A stretch of 64,000 bases of DNA from Mycobacterium sp. 1081908.1. GTDB lineage: Bacteria; Actinomycetota; Actinomycetes; Mycobacteriales; Mycobacteriaceae. Of the stretch, positions 19,693 through 28,192 are shown piece by piece. The position numbers and the translations under genes were made by a program. Under the pieces are notes generated by a model, which worked only from the letters and a program-made list of their open reading frames with translations, made no database searches and had not been told where the DNA came from. Every line of letters starts with the position of its first letter. The first letter of the stretch is position 1. The stretch lies in NCBI RefSeq assembly GCF_001673535.1, contig NZ_LZLY01000014.1, forward strand, positions 124,001 to 188,000, in the 5' to 3' direction.

Positions 19693-20043
19693 ATGGCATC
19701 CCGAATCTTCGACACGCCCATCGCCGGAATCATCAACAATGTCTTTGACGGCCTGATCGACACACCCATCGTCGGGCCATTGGTACGGCGCGGGTTGATC
19801 AAAATTCGCTATGTCGGCAGGCGTTCGGGTAAGACGATCCAGACCCCGGTCGGGTACCGCCGCTCCGGCGACGGCATCGTCATCAACGTCATGTCGCCCG
19901 ATAGCAAGACATGGTGGCGAAACTTCCTCGGCGAGGGCGGGCCGATCACACTGCTCAACTTCGACGGCGCCGACCGCACCGGACACGCGCTCGCCAGCCG
20001 CGACGAGAAGGGCGGCGTCAAGGTCGTGGTGCGGCTCGACTGA
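19693..20043 (+). CDS. Deazaflavin-dependent nitroreductase-family protein
   Basis: A 116-aa protein of the DUF385/Ddn family of split-barrel F420-binding proteins: VGPLVRRGLIKIRYVGRRSG, then TPVGYRR and a central WWRNFLGEGG. Members bind F420H2 or related flavins and reduce quinones or nitro compounds. No catalytic detail can be assigned. The stop codon TGA at 20041-20043 is immediately followed by the stop of the convergent TetR gene. Confidence 0.82.
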   Translation: MASRIFDTPIAGIINNVFDGLIDTPIVGPLVRRGLIKIRYVGRRSGKTIQTPVGYRRSGDGIVINVMSPDSKTWWRNFLGEGGPITLLNFDGADRTGHALASRDEKGGVKVVVRLD

Positions 20044-20583
20044 TCAGGAGCCGCCCTTGATCCCGACCGCGTGGCGCAGTTGCTCCAGGAATTGGTCGGC
20101 ATCGTCGCTTCGGACGATGTAGTGCGAGATCGCGATCCTGATGACCGTCGCGGCCCGCACCGCGGCGTTGGGCCCGGAGAGGTGGCGTTGCAGGCCGTCG
20201 CGCATCTGCGGGATGACGCCGCCGAACTGGGCGATGGTGTGCTCGGGTTCGACGTCGACCATGCGCACCCCGGAGTACGAGTGCTGGTAGTCGACGATGA
20301 ATCGCAGCACGGCGTCGAGCTTGTCGGCTCCCTTCAGCCCGGCGGTGGCCTTGACCAGACCGCTCTCGAAGGACTGCCGCTCGTAGTGCGAAAAGGCCGA
20401 CAGCAACTCCTCTTTCGAGGCGAACCAGCGGTACAGCGTGGGGCGCGAGACTCCCGCCTGGGCGGCCACCTCGGACAGGCTGAGCTTGGTCTTGCCGTTG
20501 CGGCCGAGCACCTCGGCGGTCGCGTCGAGGATGCGCTGACGTGTCGACGTGTCGATCTCCGCCGCTGCGGCCGGCTGGCTCAT
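20044..20583 (-). CDS. TetR family regulator, likely controller of the island regulon
   Basis: A 179-aa regulator from the ATG at 20583 (MSQPAAAAEIDTS). The N-terminal HTH is clear: TRQRILDATAEVLGRNG, VAAQAGVSRPTLYRWFASKEEL. The C-terminal ~120 residues form the effector domain. The first copy of the four-copy CTTTAC-N14-GTGTCAC motif lies 9-35 bp upstream of the ATG, as expected for autoregulation. The thioesterase and SMP-30 genes lie upstream on the same strand, so it may also be the last gene of that operon. Effector inferred to be an acyl-CoA or pathway intermediate. Confidence 0.9.
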   Translation of the reverse strand: MSQPAAAAEIDTSTRQRILDATAEVLGRNGKTKLSLSEVAAQAGVSRPTLYRWFASKEELLSAFSHYERQSFESGLVKATAGLKGADKLDAVLRFIVDYQHSYSGVRMVDVEPEHTIAQFGGVIPQMRDGLQRHLSGPNAAVRAATVIRIAISHYIVRSDDADQFLEQLRHAVGIKGGS

Positions 20584-20591
20584 AACTGAAA

Positions 20592-20618
20592 CTTTACGAA
20601 GTATCGCGAGCGTGTCAC
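20592..20618. promoter_or_regulatory. Motif copy 1, CTTTAC-N14-GTGTCAC
   Basis: CTTTAC (20592-20597), 14 nt, GTGTCAC (20612-20618). Read as an inverted repeat it fits KTKACA-N14-TGTMAM. It lies between the TetR start and the thioesterase stop, overlapping the latter by 4 nt. The same spacing and sequence recur at 22295, 22841 and 32632. Confidence 0.7.
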
Positions 20619-21448
20619 GTCTTTTTCGCTTCCCGGCCAGGGCGACCTCGCACCAGCACGCATTGTTGAATGGCGCCGACCGCGCCCTGCTCGTCAAACA
20701 GTGTGCCGATCGTCGTGCCGATGCCGTCCGGCCCGTAGCTGGTCTCCGCGCGAATGCCGATCCACTCGCCGTCGGGCACCCGGAACACGTGCACCGCGAG
20801 GTCGGTGTTGAGGAACGTCCACTTGGTGATGTCCAGCTTGCTGCCGATGCCGTTGGCGCAGTCGGCCACCGCGAACAGCCGCTCCAGCGGGGTCATGGCC
20901 TCGCCCTTGACGAGGTCGACGGTCGGCTTGATCCAGGATTCGCCCGGGCCCGCGCTCAGCGGCTCGGTCAGCCACAGCCAGTCCAGGCTGTGCACGTAGT
21001 TGCGATCCCAGTCCCTCGCCCTGAGGTTGCGGTCGCGGGCCTCGGCCCGCGGCCGGGGCAGGGGAGTCGCGGCGTGGGCCACCGCCTGCGTGTCCAGCCG
21101 CTGCAGCCGCCACCCGCTGGCGCGCGCCACCGGCCGGGGTTCCCCGTCGGGCCCCGGTGCCAGCATCTCGGCGGTGACGAGTTCGATCTGTTTCCCGCCC
21201 CGCTGCACTCGCGAGCCGACCCACAGGTCGCCCTCGGCCGGCACCCCGCCCAGCAGGTCGATGACGACCCGGCCGAGCCGGGTGTCGTCGCGCTGCGCGC
21301 ACCGTTCCAGCGCCCTGACCAACAGCGCCGACACCGGCCCGCCGTGCTGGATGGCGGCCGACCAGGTGCCCCGCGCCAGGTCGGTCGCCGCGAACTTCTC
21401 GCCCCGCGGGTCGGCGTCGTCGATCAGCTCGTAATAGGAGTCGGTCAT
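20615..21448 (-). CDS. Acyl-CoA thioesterase family protein (double hotdog)
   Basis: A 277-aa protein of the thioesterase-like (4HBT_3/TesB-type) superfamily: TWSAAIQHGGPVSALLVRALE near the N-terminus marks the first hotdog, and DWLWLTEP with TFLNTDLAVHVFR the second. Hydrolyses or binds an acyl-CoA; substrate unknown. Starts at the ATG 21448, 17 bp downstream of the SMP-30 stop on the same strand, so the two are probably one transcript. The stop overlaps motif copy 1. Confidence 0.85.
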   Translation of the reverse strand: MTDSYYELIDDADPRGEKFAATDLARGTWSAAIQHGGPVSALLVRALERCAQRDDTRLGRVVIDLLGGVPAEGDLWVGSRVQRGGKQIELVTAEMLAPGPDGEPRPVARASGWRLQRLDTQAVAHAATPLPRPRAEARDRNLRARDWDRNYVHSLDWLWLTEPLSAGPGESWIKPTVDLVKGEAMTPLERLFAVADCANGIGSKLDITKWTFLNTDLAVHVFRVPDGEWIGIRAETSYGPDGIGTTIGTLFDEQGAVGAIQQCVLVRGRPGREAKKT

Positions 21449-21465
21449 CCTCTGCCTTCCGGGTG

Positions 21466-22284
21466 TCAGGGTAGGCCCGCGCCGGGGGTGTCAACCGTCA
21501 CCGCGTCCAGCTGCGAGAGCCGGGTGCCGATCAGTCGCTGGGGATAAGCGTCGGTGCTCGACAGCAGAAACAGCGTGCGGCGCGCGGGGCCGCCGAACGC
21601 GCACGCGATCGCCACCCGCTCGCCCATGTCGATGCGGTCGGTCACGACGCCGCCCTCGGTGATCCGCTCGAACTGGTGCGCCAGCGTCATCGACGCCCAC
21701 ACGGCGCCCTCGGCGTCGAGCGCGATGCCGTCGGGCGGCCCGTCGAGGCCGTCGGCGAAAACCCGGCGGTCGCTCAGCGCGCCGTCATCGCGGATGGTGA
21801 ACGCGGTCAGCCGGCGGCCCGTCGATTCGGCGACGATCAACGTCTTACGGTCCGGCGTGATCACCATGCCGTTGGGGAAGTCGAGGTCCTCGGCGGCGAT
21901 GGTGGCGGTGCCGTCGGCGTCGAGGCGGATGATCGCGCCGCCGGAGAACGCCTGGCATCCGACGTAGGCGCGACCGGCGTCGTCGACGACCATGTCGCCC
22001 AGGTTGACCGGCGTCAGGGCGGCCAGGTCGGCGACGACCTCGACGGTTTCGCCGTCGTAGCGCAGCACCTGCCGGTCTTCGGTCGAGGCGATCAGCAGGG
22101 ACCCGTCGGGACGAAACCCGAGGCCCGACGGGGAGCGCCCGGGCAGCGGGAGCGTGGTCAGCGAGCCCCGCAAGTCCACGGTGTGCACGGCTTCGCCCAG
22201 CATGTCGGAGAACCACAGCAGGCCCTCGAACCAGCGCGGGCCCTCGCCGAAGCAGAACCCCTTGGCCAGGGGCTCGGGGATCAT
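21466..22284 (-). CDS. SMP-30/gluconolactonase-like lactonase
   Basis: A 272-aa six-bladed beta-propeller hydrolase. Visible are GEGPRWFEGLLWFSDM at the N-terminus with the metal-binding Glu, PNGMVITPD in mid-protein and DGPPDGIALDAEGAVW, both typical of the family calcium/zinc site. Such enzymes open lactone rings. In this context a lactone made by the Baeyer-Villiger monooxygenase at 37989 is a plausible substrate (inference). Motif copy 2 is 11-37 bp upstream of its start. Confidence 0.9.
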   Translation of the reverse strand: MIPEPLAKGFCFGEGPRWFEGLLWFSDMLGEAVHTVDLRGSLTTLPLPGRSPSGLGFRPDGSLLIASTEDRQVLRYDGETVEVVADLAALTPVNLGDMVVDDAGRAYVGCQAFSGGAIIRLDADGTATIAAEDLDFPNGMVITPDRKTLIVAESTGRRLTAFTIRDDGALSDRRVFADGLDGPPDGIALDAEGAVWASMTLAHQFERITEGGVVTDRIDMGERVAIACAFGGPARRTLFLLSSTDAYPQRLIGTRLSQLDAVTVDTPGAGLP

Positions 22285-22294
22285 CGGCTCAGGC

Positions 22295-22321
22295 CTTTAC
22301 AAAACACGGCAAAAGTGTCAT
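22295..22321. promoter_or_regulatory. Motif copy 2, CTTTAC-N14-GTGTCAT
   Basis: CTTTAC (22295-22300), 14 nt, GTGTCAT (22315-22321). It lies upstream of the SMP-30 gene and overlaps the 3' end of the SRPBCC gene, so it can control SMP-30 and the thioesterase downstream. Confidence 0.7.
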
Positions 22322-22809
22322 GCACGACGTGCGCCGGTGTCAATCTCGCCGAGCTCGCGCGCGACGGCCGCGTGGTAGGCGTCGATCCGCGCGGGATTGG
22401 CCTGCTGAAAGAGCGCATCCGGCAGCGGCGCATCCTTGGACGCCTCGATCGTCATGGTCCGGGAGAACAGCGTGACGTCCTGGCCGGGCCTGGTGAAGCG
22501 GTAGGTGACGGTGATCCGGCCCTCCAGCCCGCCGTTCCCGTCGCGGTCATGGCCGAGGCGACCGACCGAGTTGAACACGAACAGCGTCGGCCGATCGGCG
22601 ATGGCCAGCTGCCAGCTGAAGATGCGGTTGCCGTCGGGCCCGGCTTCCTCCCAGGTGTCACCGACCTTCAGGGGAAGCTCCGGCAACTTGCCGATGTGCG
22701 CGCTGCCGGGATAGGTCTTCGTCCAGTTCGCCGGGTTGGTGACGAAGTCGTACACGGCCTCGGCGGAATGGGTGAAGGCGGTCTCCGAGGTACTCGTCAC
22801 GATGCCCAA
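22318..22809 (-). CDS. SRPBCC (START-like) lipid-binding domain protein
   Basis: A 163-aa protein with the polyketide cyclase/dehydrase-type START fold: TSETAFTHSAEAVYDFVTNPANWTKTYPG at the N-terminus, a central beta sheet with GDTWEEAGPDG, and a long C-terminal helix. The family binds hydrophobic ligands; activity is unknown. Divergent from the thioesterase at 22906 across a 96-bp gap containing motif copy 3. Confidence 0.82.
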   Translation of the reverse strand: MGIVTSTSETAFTHSAEAVYDFVTNPANWTKTYPGSAHIGKLPELPLKVGDTWEEAGPDGNRIFSWQLAIADRPTLFVFNSVGRLGHDRDGNGGLEGRITVTYRFTRPGQDVTLFSRTMTIEASKDAPLPDALFQQANPARIDAYHAAVARELGEIDTGARRA

Positions 22810-22840
22810 TTGCCTTGCCTCCCTGTGTCTGTTAGATCAG

Positions 22841-22867
22841 CTTTACAAATCCTACTCAAAGTGTCAC
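22841..22867. promoter_or_regulatory. Motif copy 3, CTTTAC-N14-GTGTCAC, in divergent promoter
   Basis: CTTTAC (22841-22846), 14 nt, GTGTCAC (22861-22867), located 32 bp from the SRPBCC start and 39 bp from the thioesterase start. It can therefore control both directions. Confidence 0.72.
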
Positions 22868-22905
22868 GCTGAGCCCGGAGCTGCTAGCGCGGAGGTGGAC
22901 CGGAT

Positions 22906-23796
22906 TTGACGAAGGCTTCTGAGGAATCCGAGCAGATCGAATGGACGGTGCAGGGTCTGCTGGACCTGTTCGACGTGCGTCCGGACGGGCAGGATCGGTT
23001 TACCGGTGACACCGGGATCGCCGTGGGCGACGAACGGCAGGTGGTGGAGGGCACCCAGGTGCTCGCCCAGGCGATTGTCGCGGTGGCCAAACGATTCCCG
23101 GACAAGTCGGTGCGCTCCGCGCACGCGGTGTTCTCCCGCGCCGTGACCGTCGGCCCGCCGATCGAACTCGTCCTCGACGTCGTGGCCGAGGGCCGTTCAA
23201 CCGCCACCGCCGTGGTCGCTGTGCATCAGAATGGTCGCCGCTGCCTGAGCATCACGGTGCTGGCCGACGTCCCGACGGGCGACGTCATCCGCCACCACCT
23301 CCCGCGCCCCGAGGTGGCCGCGCCCGCGGACGCCAACCACTCGCCGATGCCGATGGTCGGGCGCGAACTGCGCCTGGTCGACGTCGTCGACGTCAACAGC
23401 CCCGACGAGGTCGGGCCGCCCGAGCTGTACGCGTGGCTGCACTACGACCCGATCCCGGAGCGGGACGATCTGGCCAAGGCGCTGCTCGCATACTTCACCG
23501 GACACCTCGGGATCTCCACGACGATGCGGGCGCACGCGGGCATCGGGACCAGCCAGGCGCACCTGACCGTGTCCACCGCACCGATGAGCATCTCGGTCGC
23601 GTTTCACGAGCCCGTGCGCTGGGACGGGTGGCTGCTCTACACGCACGAGAGCACCCAGGTCGGCGCGGGAATGTCGTACGTGCGCGGCACGGTGCATTCG
23701 GAGGACGGTGAGCTGCTGGCCTCCTTCGCCCAGGAGGCGCTGATCCGTCCGCTGCGCACCAGCGACACGGCGATCGATTCGCGCGCGCGGTTCTAG
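22906..23796 (+). CDS. Acyl-CoA thioesterase II (TesB-like)
   Basis: A 296-aa double-hotdog thioesterase. It has VQGLLDLFDVR and RFTGDTGIAV at the start, SVRSAHAVFSRAVTVGPPIEL in the first hotdog, and HEPVRWDGWLLYTHESTQVGAG in the second, close to the TesB catalytic region (the H-E...W-D-x-W-L-L/Y signature). It starts at a TTG (22906) with GGAGGT 9 nt upstream. It hydrolyses acyl-CoA to free acid. First gene of a three-gene unit with the F420 oxidoreductase (17 bp gap) and fadE (no gap). Confidence 0.87.
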   Translation: MTKASEESEQIEWTVQGLLDLFDVRPDGQDRFTGDTGIAVGDERQVVEGTQVLAQAIVAVAKRFPDKSVRSAHAVFSRAVTVGPPIELVLDVVAEGRSTATAVVAVHQNGRRCLSITVLADVPTGDVIRHHLPRPEVAAPADANHSPMPMVGRELRLVDVVDVNSPDEVGPPELYAWLHYDPIPERDDLAKALLAYFTGHLGISTTMRAHAGIGTSQAHLTVSTAPMSISVAFHEPVRWDGWLLYTHESTQVGAGMSYVRGTVHSEDGELLASFAQEALIRPLRTSDTAIDSRARF

Positions 23797-23813
23797 CCGC
23801 CAGGACGTATCCC

Positions 23814-24734
23814 ATGCGCTTCACCATCACCCACCCCATGCACAGCCATCCGTACAACCCGGAGCTGGTCAGCGGCGAAGGCATCGGGAAGGTGGCCGCG
23901 GCCACCGAAGCGGCGGGTATTCACGGTTTCGGCTTCACCGACCACCCGGCGCCGTCGCAGCGCTGGCTGGAGGCCGGCGGTCACGACGCGTTGGATCCTT
24001 TTGTCGCTTTGGGTTTCGCGGCGGCGAGGACGACGACGCTGCGCCTGATTCCCAACATCGTGGTGCTGCCGTACCGAAACCCGTTCGTGGTGGCCAAGTC
24101 CGGCGCCACGCTGGACCTGCTCTCGGGTGGCCGGTTCACGCTCGCGGTAGGGGTGGGTTATCTCAAGCGGGAGTTCGCGGCGTTGGGCGTGACTTATGAC
24201 GAGCGGCTAGAACTGTTCGAGGAAGCCCTTCAGGTGATCCGCGCGGTGTGGACCGGTGACGATATCTCGTTCGAGGGCAAGCATTTCAGCGCCAAGGGCA
24301 TCACCGCGCACCCCAGGCCGGTCAGTCAGCCGCATCCGCCGATCTGGATCGGTGGCAACACTACGGCCGCTCGCCAGCGGGTGGCGCTGTACGGCGACGG
24401 CTGGTGTCCGTTTCCCGCCCCGCCGCAGCTGGCCCAGACTTCCGGCACCGCGGTCATCGACTCCGTCGAGCGCCTCACCGAGGGCATCGACGACCTGCGC
24501 CGCCGCTGCGACGCGGCGGGCAGGGACTGGTCGGCGATCGACATCACGTTCTCCAACTTCGAGGGCGGCAGCCCCGCGACCGACGACTTCAACGCCGACG
24601 CATACCTCGGCGGCCTGGAAAAGCTTGCGGCGGTGGGAGTGACGTGGGTCGGCGTCCACCTGCCGGGCGACAGCATGGCGCATGCGCTCGAGACCCTCGA
24701 CCGGTTCCGCACGCTCGTGATCGACGCGATGTAG
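23814..24734 (+). CDS. LLM-class F420-dependent oxidoreductase
   Basis: A 306-aa luciferase-like TIM-barrel protein. GIHGFGFTDHPAPS, LRLIPNIVVLPYRNPFVVAKS and LAVGVGYLKREFAALG are characteristic of F420-dependent members in mycobacteria. It probably transfers hydride between F420 and an alcohol/ketone or alkene; substrate unknown. The ATG lies 17 bp after the thioesterase stop, and the fadE ATG directly follows its TAG, so the three genes are one unit. Confidence 0.9.
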   Translation: MRFTITHPMHSHPYNPELVSGEGIGKVAAATEAAGIHGFGFTDHPAPSQRWLEAGGHDALDPFVALGFAAARTTTLRLIPNIVVLPYRNPFVVAKSGATLDLLSGGRFTLAVGVGYLKREFAALGVTYDERLELFEEALQVIRAVWTGDDISFEGKHFSAKGITAHPRPVSQPHPPIWIGGNTTAARQRVALYGDGWCPFPAPPQLAQTSGTAVIDSVERLTEGIDDLRRRCDAAGRDWSAIDITFSNFEGGSPATDDFNADAYLGGLEKLAAVGVTWVGVHLPGDSMAHALETLDRFRTLVIDAM

Positions 24735-25886
24735 ATGGACTTCTCAGCCGTCGACCTGAGCGCCGAGGACCAGGAATTCCTTGAGGAAACCCGGGCCTTC
24801 ATCGCCAAGCACGTCACCGACGACGTGCTGTGCCGCCAGCGCGAGTTCGGTGAAAACTTCGACGAGCAAGTGCATCTGGCGCTGGGTGAAGCCGGCTACC
24901 TGGAGTCGGATTGGCGGCAAGAGTCCGAGGGCGGATTCAGCCCGGTCCGTCGGCGCATCTTTCACCTCGAGATCGCCCGGGCCCACACGCCTTGGTACCA
25001 CTGGGGAACCACGTCCGTCGTGGCGCGGCTGGTGCAGCAGTTCGGCGCGCCGGAACTCACCGACAGGGTCCTGCCCGGCGTGCTGTCCGGCGAGATCCGG
25101 TTGTGCCTGGGCTACACCGAACCCGAGGGCGGCTCGGACGTCGCCACCTGCAAGACCCGCGCGGTGCGGGACGGGGACGCGTGGATCATCAACGGCTCCA
25201 AGATGTTCACGTCGAACGCGCAGAACGCCCGGTATGTCTTCCTGCTCACCAACACCGACCCGCAGGGCCCGAAACACAAGAACCTCACCATGTTTCTGGT
25301 GCCGCTCGATTCGCCGGGCATCGAGATCCAACCCATCCGCACCCTGGACGGCGACCGCACCAACATCGTCTACTACAGCGACGTCCGGGTCGACGACCTC
25401 CACCGCATCGGCGAGGTCAACGGCGGCTGGACGGTGATGCGCTCGGCGCTGGACTCCGAGCACGGCATCGTGGACCGGGAAGACCATGGCCTGCAATACG
25501 TTGGGGCGATGTCGGCGCACGGCGACATCATGGCCGAGGTGGTCGACACCGTCGCGGCGCTCGTCGCGGAGGTCGACGACGGGTCGGTGAGATACCGGCT
25601 CGGGCGGGCCGTCGCGCGGATGGAGGCGGCGCTGTCCACTCCCGGGATGTTCGGGCGCGTCGCGGTCGCGCAGACGATGCGCGACATCTCCCCGGTCCTG
25701 ATGGACATCCTCGGGACGGCCTCCGCGCTACCCGCCGATGCCGAGGGCTCCGCGAGCGACGGTGCGGCCGAACACCTTTACCGGCTTGCGTTACCGCTCG
25801 GCATCTACGGCGGCACCCTTGAGGTGTTCCGCAACATGATCGCCCAGCACGCGCTGAACCTCGGGCGCCCTAGCTACGGCGGCTAG
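24735..25886 (+). CDS. Acyl-CoA dehydrogenase
   Basis: A 383-aa flavoprotein. The middle domain is marked by LGYTEPEGGSDVATCKTRA and WIINGSKMFTSNA; the C-terminal domain ends with YGGTLEVFRNMIAQHALNLGRP, where the family usually has GGTSEI. Catalyses alpha,beta-desaturation of an acyl-CoA, here probably an intermediate made by the island pathway. The start follows the previous stop without a gap. The TAG shares a CTAG palindrome with the convergent stop of the gene at 25883-26542. Confidence 0.92.
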   Translation: MDFSAVDLSAEDQEFLEETRAFIAKHVTDDVLCRQREFGENFDEQVHLALGEAGYLESDWRQESEGGFSPVRRRIFHLEIARAHTPWYHWGTTSVVARLVQQFGAPELTDRVLPGVLSGEIRLCLGYTEPEGGSDVATCKTRAVRDGDAWIINGSKMFTSNAQNARYVFLLTNTDPQGPKHKNLTMFLVPLDSPGIEIQPIRTLDGDRTNIVYYSDVRVDDLHRIGEVNGGWTVMRSALDSEHGIVDREDHGLQYVGAMSAHGDIMAEVVDTVAALVAEVDDGSVRYRLGRAVARMEAALSTPGMFGRVAVAQTMRDISPVLMDILGTASALPADAEGSASDGAAEHLYRLALPLGIYGGTLEVFRNMIAQHALNLGRPSYGG

Positions 25887-26542
25887 CTCTGCTCGCGACG
25901 GGTGGCGTTGATGCGGGCGGACAGCAGGCCCACGCCGTCACCACTGAGGTACCGCAGGGCTCTGGGACGCCCGGCCAGGACCGACGCGAGGTGTGCTGCT
26001 TGCCCCGTAACCGTCGGCCCGCCGGCGGAATGAGACCAGTGGACGTCCGTGGCATACAGATTGAGGCCGCGGGCTCGTGCGGCCGCGGGGACGAACGGGT
26101 TGGGAACGCGCACCTGCGTATCGAGCACAGCGCTGACGGTGGACAGGGGCACCGTCGATTCCTTACCCAATGCGAAGGCGATGTCGAGTTCGTGAATGAC
26201 GTGATCGCCCAGCAGCAGACGCTTCGGAAACACGCGGCCGATGCCTCGGGGTCGGCGCGCCAGCTCCTCCAGGTCGGCAATCAGCTGAGCGGGATGGCGA
26301 CGCGCAGCCAGAGCGCGGGCCAACTGGGCGTTCGCCGCGTCGAAGGAGCCCCGCTGTCGCACCATCTCCGCGGCCACGTCCCGCGCCGCGACGCCATAAC
26401 CGATGACGAGATGTGCCAGCACGTCATGATTGGTCCACCCGCTACAAAGACTCGGCTCGCCCCACTGCGCCGCGGTGATGTCGCGCGCGAAATCGGCAAG
26501 TCGCCCGTCGTTGTCGCGCAGCGCGTCAGCCGGCCCCGACAT
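25883..26542 (-). CDS. Maleylpyruvate isomerase/DinB-like TIGR03083 family protein
   Basis: A 219-aa protein with an N-terminal mycothiol-dependent maleylpyruvate isomerase fold: WGEPSLCSGWTNHDVLAHLVIGY and LLGDHVIHELDIAFAL, whose His/Glu residues are the usual metal ligands. Members are four-helix bundle metalloproteins, often mycothiol-linked; the exact reaction is unknown. It overlaps the upstream hydrolase gene by 17 nt, indicating a shared transcript under the palindrome at 27453. Confidence 0.82.
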   Translation of the reverse strand: MSGPADALRDNDGRLADFARDITAAQWGEPSLCSGWTNHDVLAHLVIGYGVAARDVAAEMVRQRGSFDAANAQLARALAARRHPAQLIADLEELARRPRGIGRVFPKRLLLGDHVIHELDIAFALGKESTVPLSTVSAVLDTQVRVPNPFVPAAARARGLNLYATDVHWSHSAGGPTVTGQAAHLASVLAGRPRALRYLSGDGVGLLSARINATRREQS

Positions 26543-27404
26543 TGAGGTGCTCCTTCAGGAAGTCGACTTGGTCTGCGAGGAGGGCCTCCAGCAACGGGGG
26601 ATGGTAGACCTGGAAGTGGTCGCCTTCGTAGTGCCGAACCACCCCGCGAGGGGCTGAATGGCCGATGTCCGCGGCATGGCGCGGGTCCATCAACGTTTCC
26701 CGCTGTGAGACGCAAACCAAAAGCGGCGCTTCGATTTTCTTCGCGCTACGTTTGGCGCTGCTCGTCGCGATGCCGACGACGTCCGCCGCAGCCATGCGGT
26801 TATCGAATGAAGTGCCGGGCGGCACGGTTGAATACCATCCGTCCAGTGCGCCCGGGCTGGTGACGGCGGCCAGGTCGCCGGGCCGACCCACGATGGGAAT
26901 GTAGCGTCGACTGGCCGAAAACACACGGCGCACAGCGTCTTCGGCGAGTGCCGGAGTCAAACGCAAGGCGGACCACACTCCATTTCGCGTGAGCGTGCCC
27001 GGGCCGTGCACGATCGGACACTGCACCACCATCGCCCGGATATCGACTTCGTGTGCTGCCGCTTGCAATACGTGTAGCGCACCCAAACTCGTGCCCCACA
27101 AGCCCAATCGGGTTGCGTCTATGGCGTCGTGCCGGCGCAGATATCCACACGCCGCCACGACGTCCTGTCGATGCCGTCGCATGTTGAAGTGCTGCCGGGG
27201 CTCGCCGCCGGACTCACCCGTGTAGCGGTAATCGAAGGCCAGCGTGGCGATGCCGGCGGCGGCGAAGCGCCGTTCGTACTGCTGCAGCATCATGCCGTGA
27301 GTTGCGCCCAGGCCATGGGCGAGCACAACGCCGGGATGAGGGCCGGGTCCCTCCGGAAGGGTCACCCAGCCTGCGCATTCTGTGTCGTGCGAAATGAACG
27401 ACAC
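26526..27404 (-). CDS. Alpha/beta hydrolase
   Basis: About 292 aa with the proposed GTG start at 27404 (VSFISHDTEC). The frame is open to a TTG at 27494, but that start would place the N-terminus across the operator palindrome. Motifs: VVLAHGLGATHGM, LAFDYRYTG, nucleophile elbow GTSLGA, and a terminal YEGDHFQVY with the likely catalytic His. Similar to the hydrolase at 15457. It overlaps the downstream TIGR03083 gene and is divergent from the TetR gene, which probably represses it. Substrate unknown. Confidence 0.83.
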   Translation of the reverse strand: MSFISHDTECAGWVTLPEGPGPHPGVVLAHGLGATHGMMLQQYERRFAAAGIATLAFDYRYTGESGGEPRQHFNMRRHRQDVVAACGYLRRHDAIDATRLGLWGTSLGALHVLQAAAHEVDIRAMVVQCPIVHGPGTLTRNGVWSALRLTPALAEDAVRRVFSASRRYIPIVGRPGDLAAVTSPGALDGWYSTVPPGTSFDNRMAAADVVGIATSSAKRSAKKIEAPLLVCVSQRETLMDPRHAADIGHSAPRGVVRHYEGDHFQVYHPPLLEALLADQVDFLKEHLNVGAG

Positions 27405-27452
27405 CCGTGCGGTGCCGGACCACGGGTGCCCACTGTGATCATTCGACGATAC

Positions 27453-27487
27453 GTACACCGTACGTTTGTATAATACGTACGGTGTAC
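27453..27487. promoter_or_regulatory. Perfect 13-bp inverted repeat operator
   Basis: GTACACCGTACGT (27453-27465) and its exact reverse complement ACGTACGGTGTAC (27475-27487), separated by the 9-nt TTGTATAAT, which contains a TATAAT -10-like word. Located between the divergent hydrolase and TetR genes. Symmetry, position and the embedded -10 strongly suggest the binding site of the TetR at 27529. Confidence 0.8.
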
Positions 27488-27528
27488 TTGTCAACGGCCA
27501 GGTCGATGATCAGTAGGCTGATCCCGAC

Positions 27529-28179
27529 ATGAAGGCACGATTCACCGTCGACGAGGTGCGGGCGCAGGCTCTCCAGATCGTCGACAAGGACGGGCTCGCC
27601 GGGCTGAGCATGCGGTCGCTGGCCGCGGCGCTGGGCACCGGGCCGATGACGCTCTACAACTACGTCACGGACCGCGAAGAGCTCGAGGGCCTCGTCGCCG
27701 AAGCGGTGCTCGCCGACGTACGCCTGCCGCGCCCGTCGAAAGATTGGCGCTCCGACGTCAAGGGAATCGCAACCGCCATTTGGCGGGCCGTGCGCCAGCA
27801 CCCCAACGCTGCGTCCTTGGTGCTTACCCGAAGAGTTGTGTCAGCAGCCGGGTATCTTCCGGCCGAGCGACTTATCGAATCCCTTGCCCGGGCAGGGCTG
27901 AGCGACCTCGATCTGTTGGCGGCGTTTCGCGGTGTGCTCAGCCTTGTAATGGGCGCTGCGCAAGTGGAATTGGCCGGGCCATTGTCCGAAACCACGCCCG
28001 CAAGCGTTCGCGAGAAGTCGAATGTGGCAATGGCCAAACGTATCGGGCAGCTCGCGGCGGCCGAGCACCCCCACATGGCCGCGCTCGCAGAAACGTCCCA
28101 ACGCTCAACGATGGCCAAGGATTTCGATCGGGCTCTCGACATGCTGCTTGCCGGTATCCAGTCCCGAGCCCGACGTTAG
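27529..28179 (+). CDS. TetR family regulator (TetR_C type)
   Basis: A 216-aa regulator. The HTH is near the N-terminus: FTVDEVRAQALQIVDKDGL, MRSLAAALGTGPMTLYNYVTDREEL, resembling the tetracycline-repressor subgroup in which the C-terminal domain (about 75-210) binds a small molecule. The start is the ATG at 27529, 42 bp after the perfect palindrome. It probably represses itself and the divergent hydrolase/TIGR03083 pair. Ligand unknown. Confidence 0.92.
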   Translation: MKARFTVDEVRAQALQIVDKDGLAGLSMRSLAAALGTGPMTLYNYVTDREELEGLVAEAVLADVRLPRPSKDWRSDVKGIATAIWRAVRQHPNAASLVLTRRVVSAAGYLPAERLIESLARAGLSDLDLLAAFRGVLSLVMGAAQVELAGPLSETTPASVREKSNVAMAKRIGQLAAAEHPHMAALAETSQRSTMAKDFDRALDMLLAGIQSRARR

Positions 28180-28192
28180 GCTCCCGGGGCGA

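Noticed and set aside
20592..20618. Reading the four-copy motif as a sigma-factor promoter (-35/-10)
   Set aside because: It occurs in both orientations relative to downstream genes, and the spacing between hexamers does not fit a standard mycobacterial promoter.
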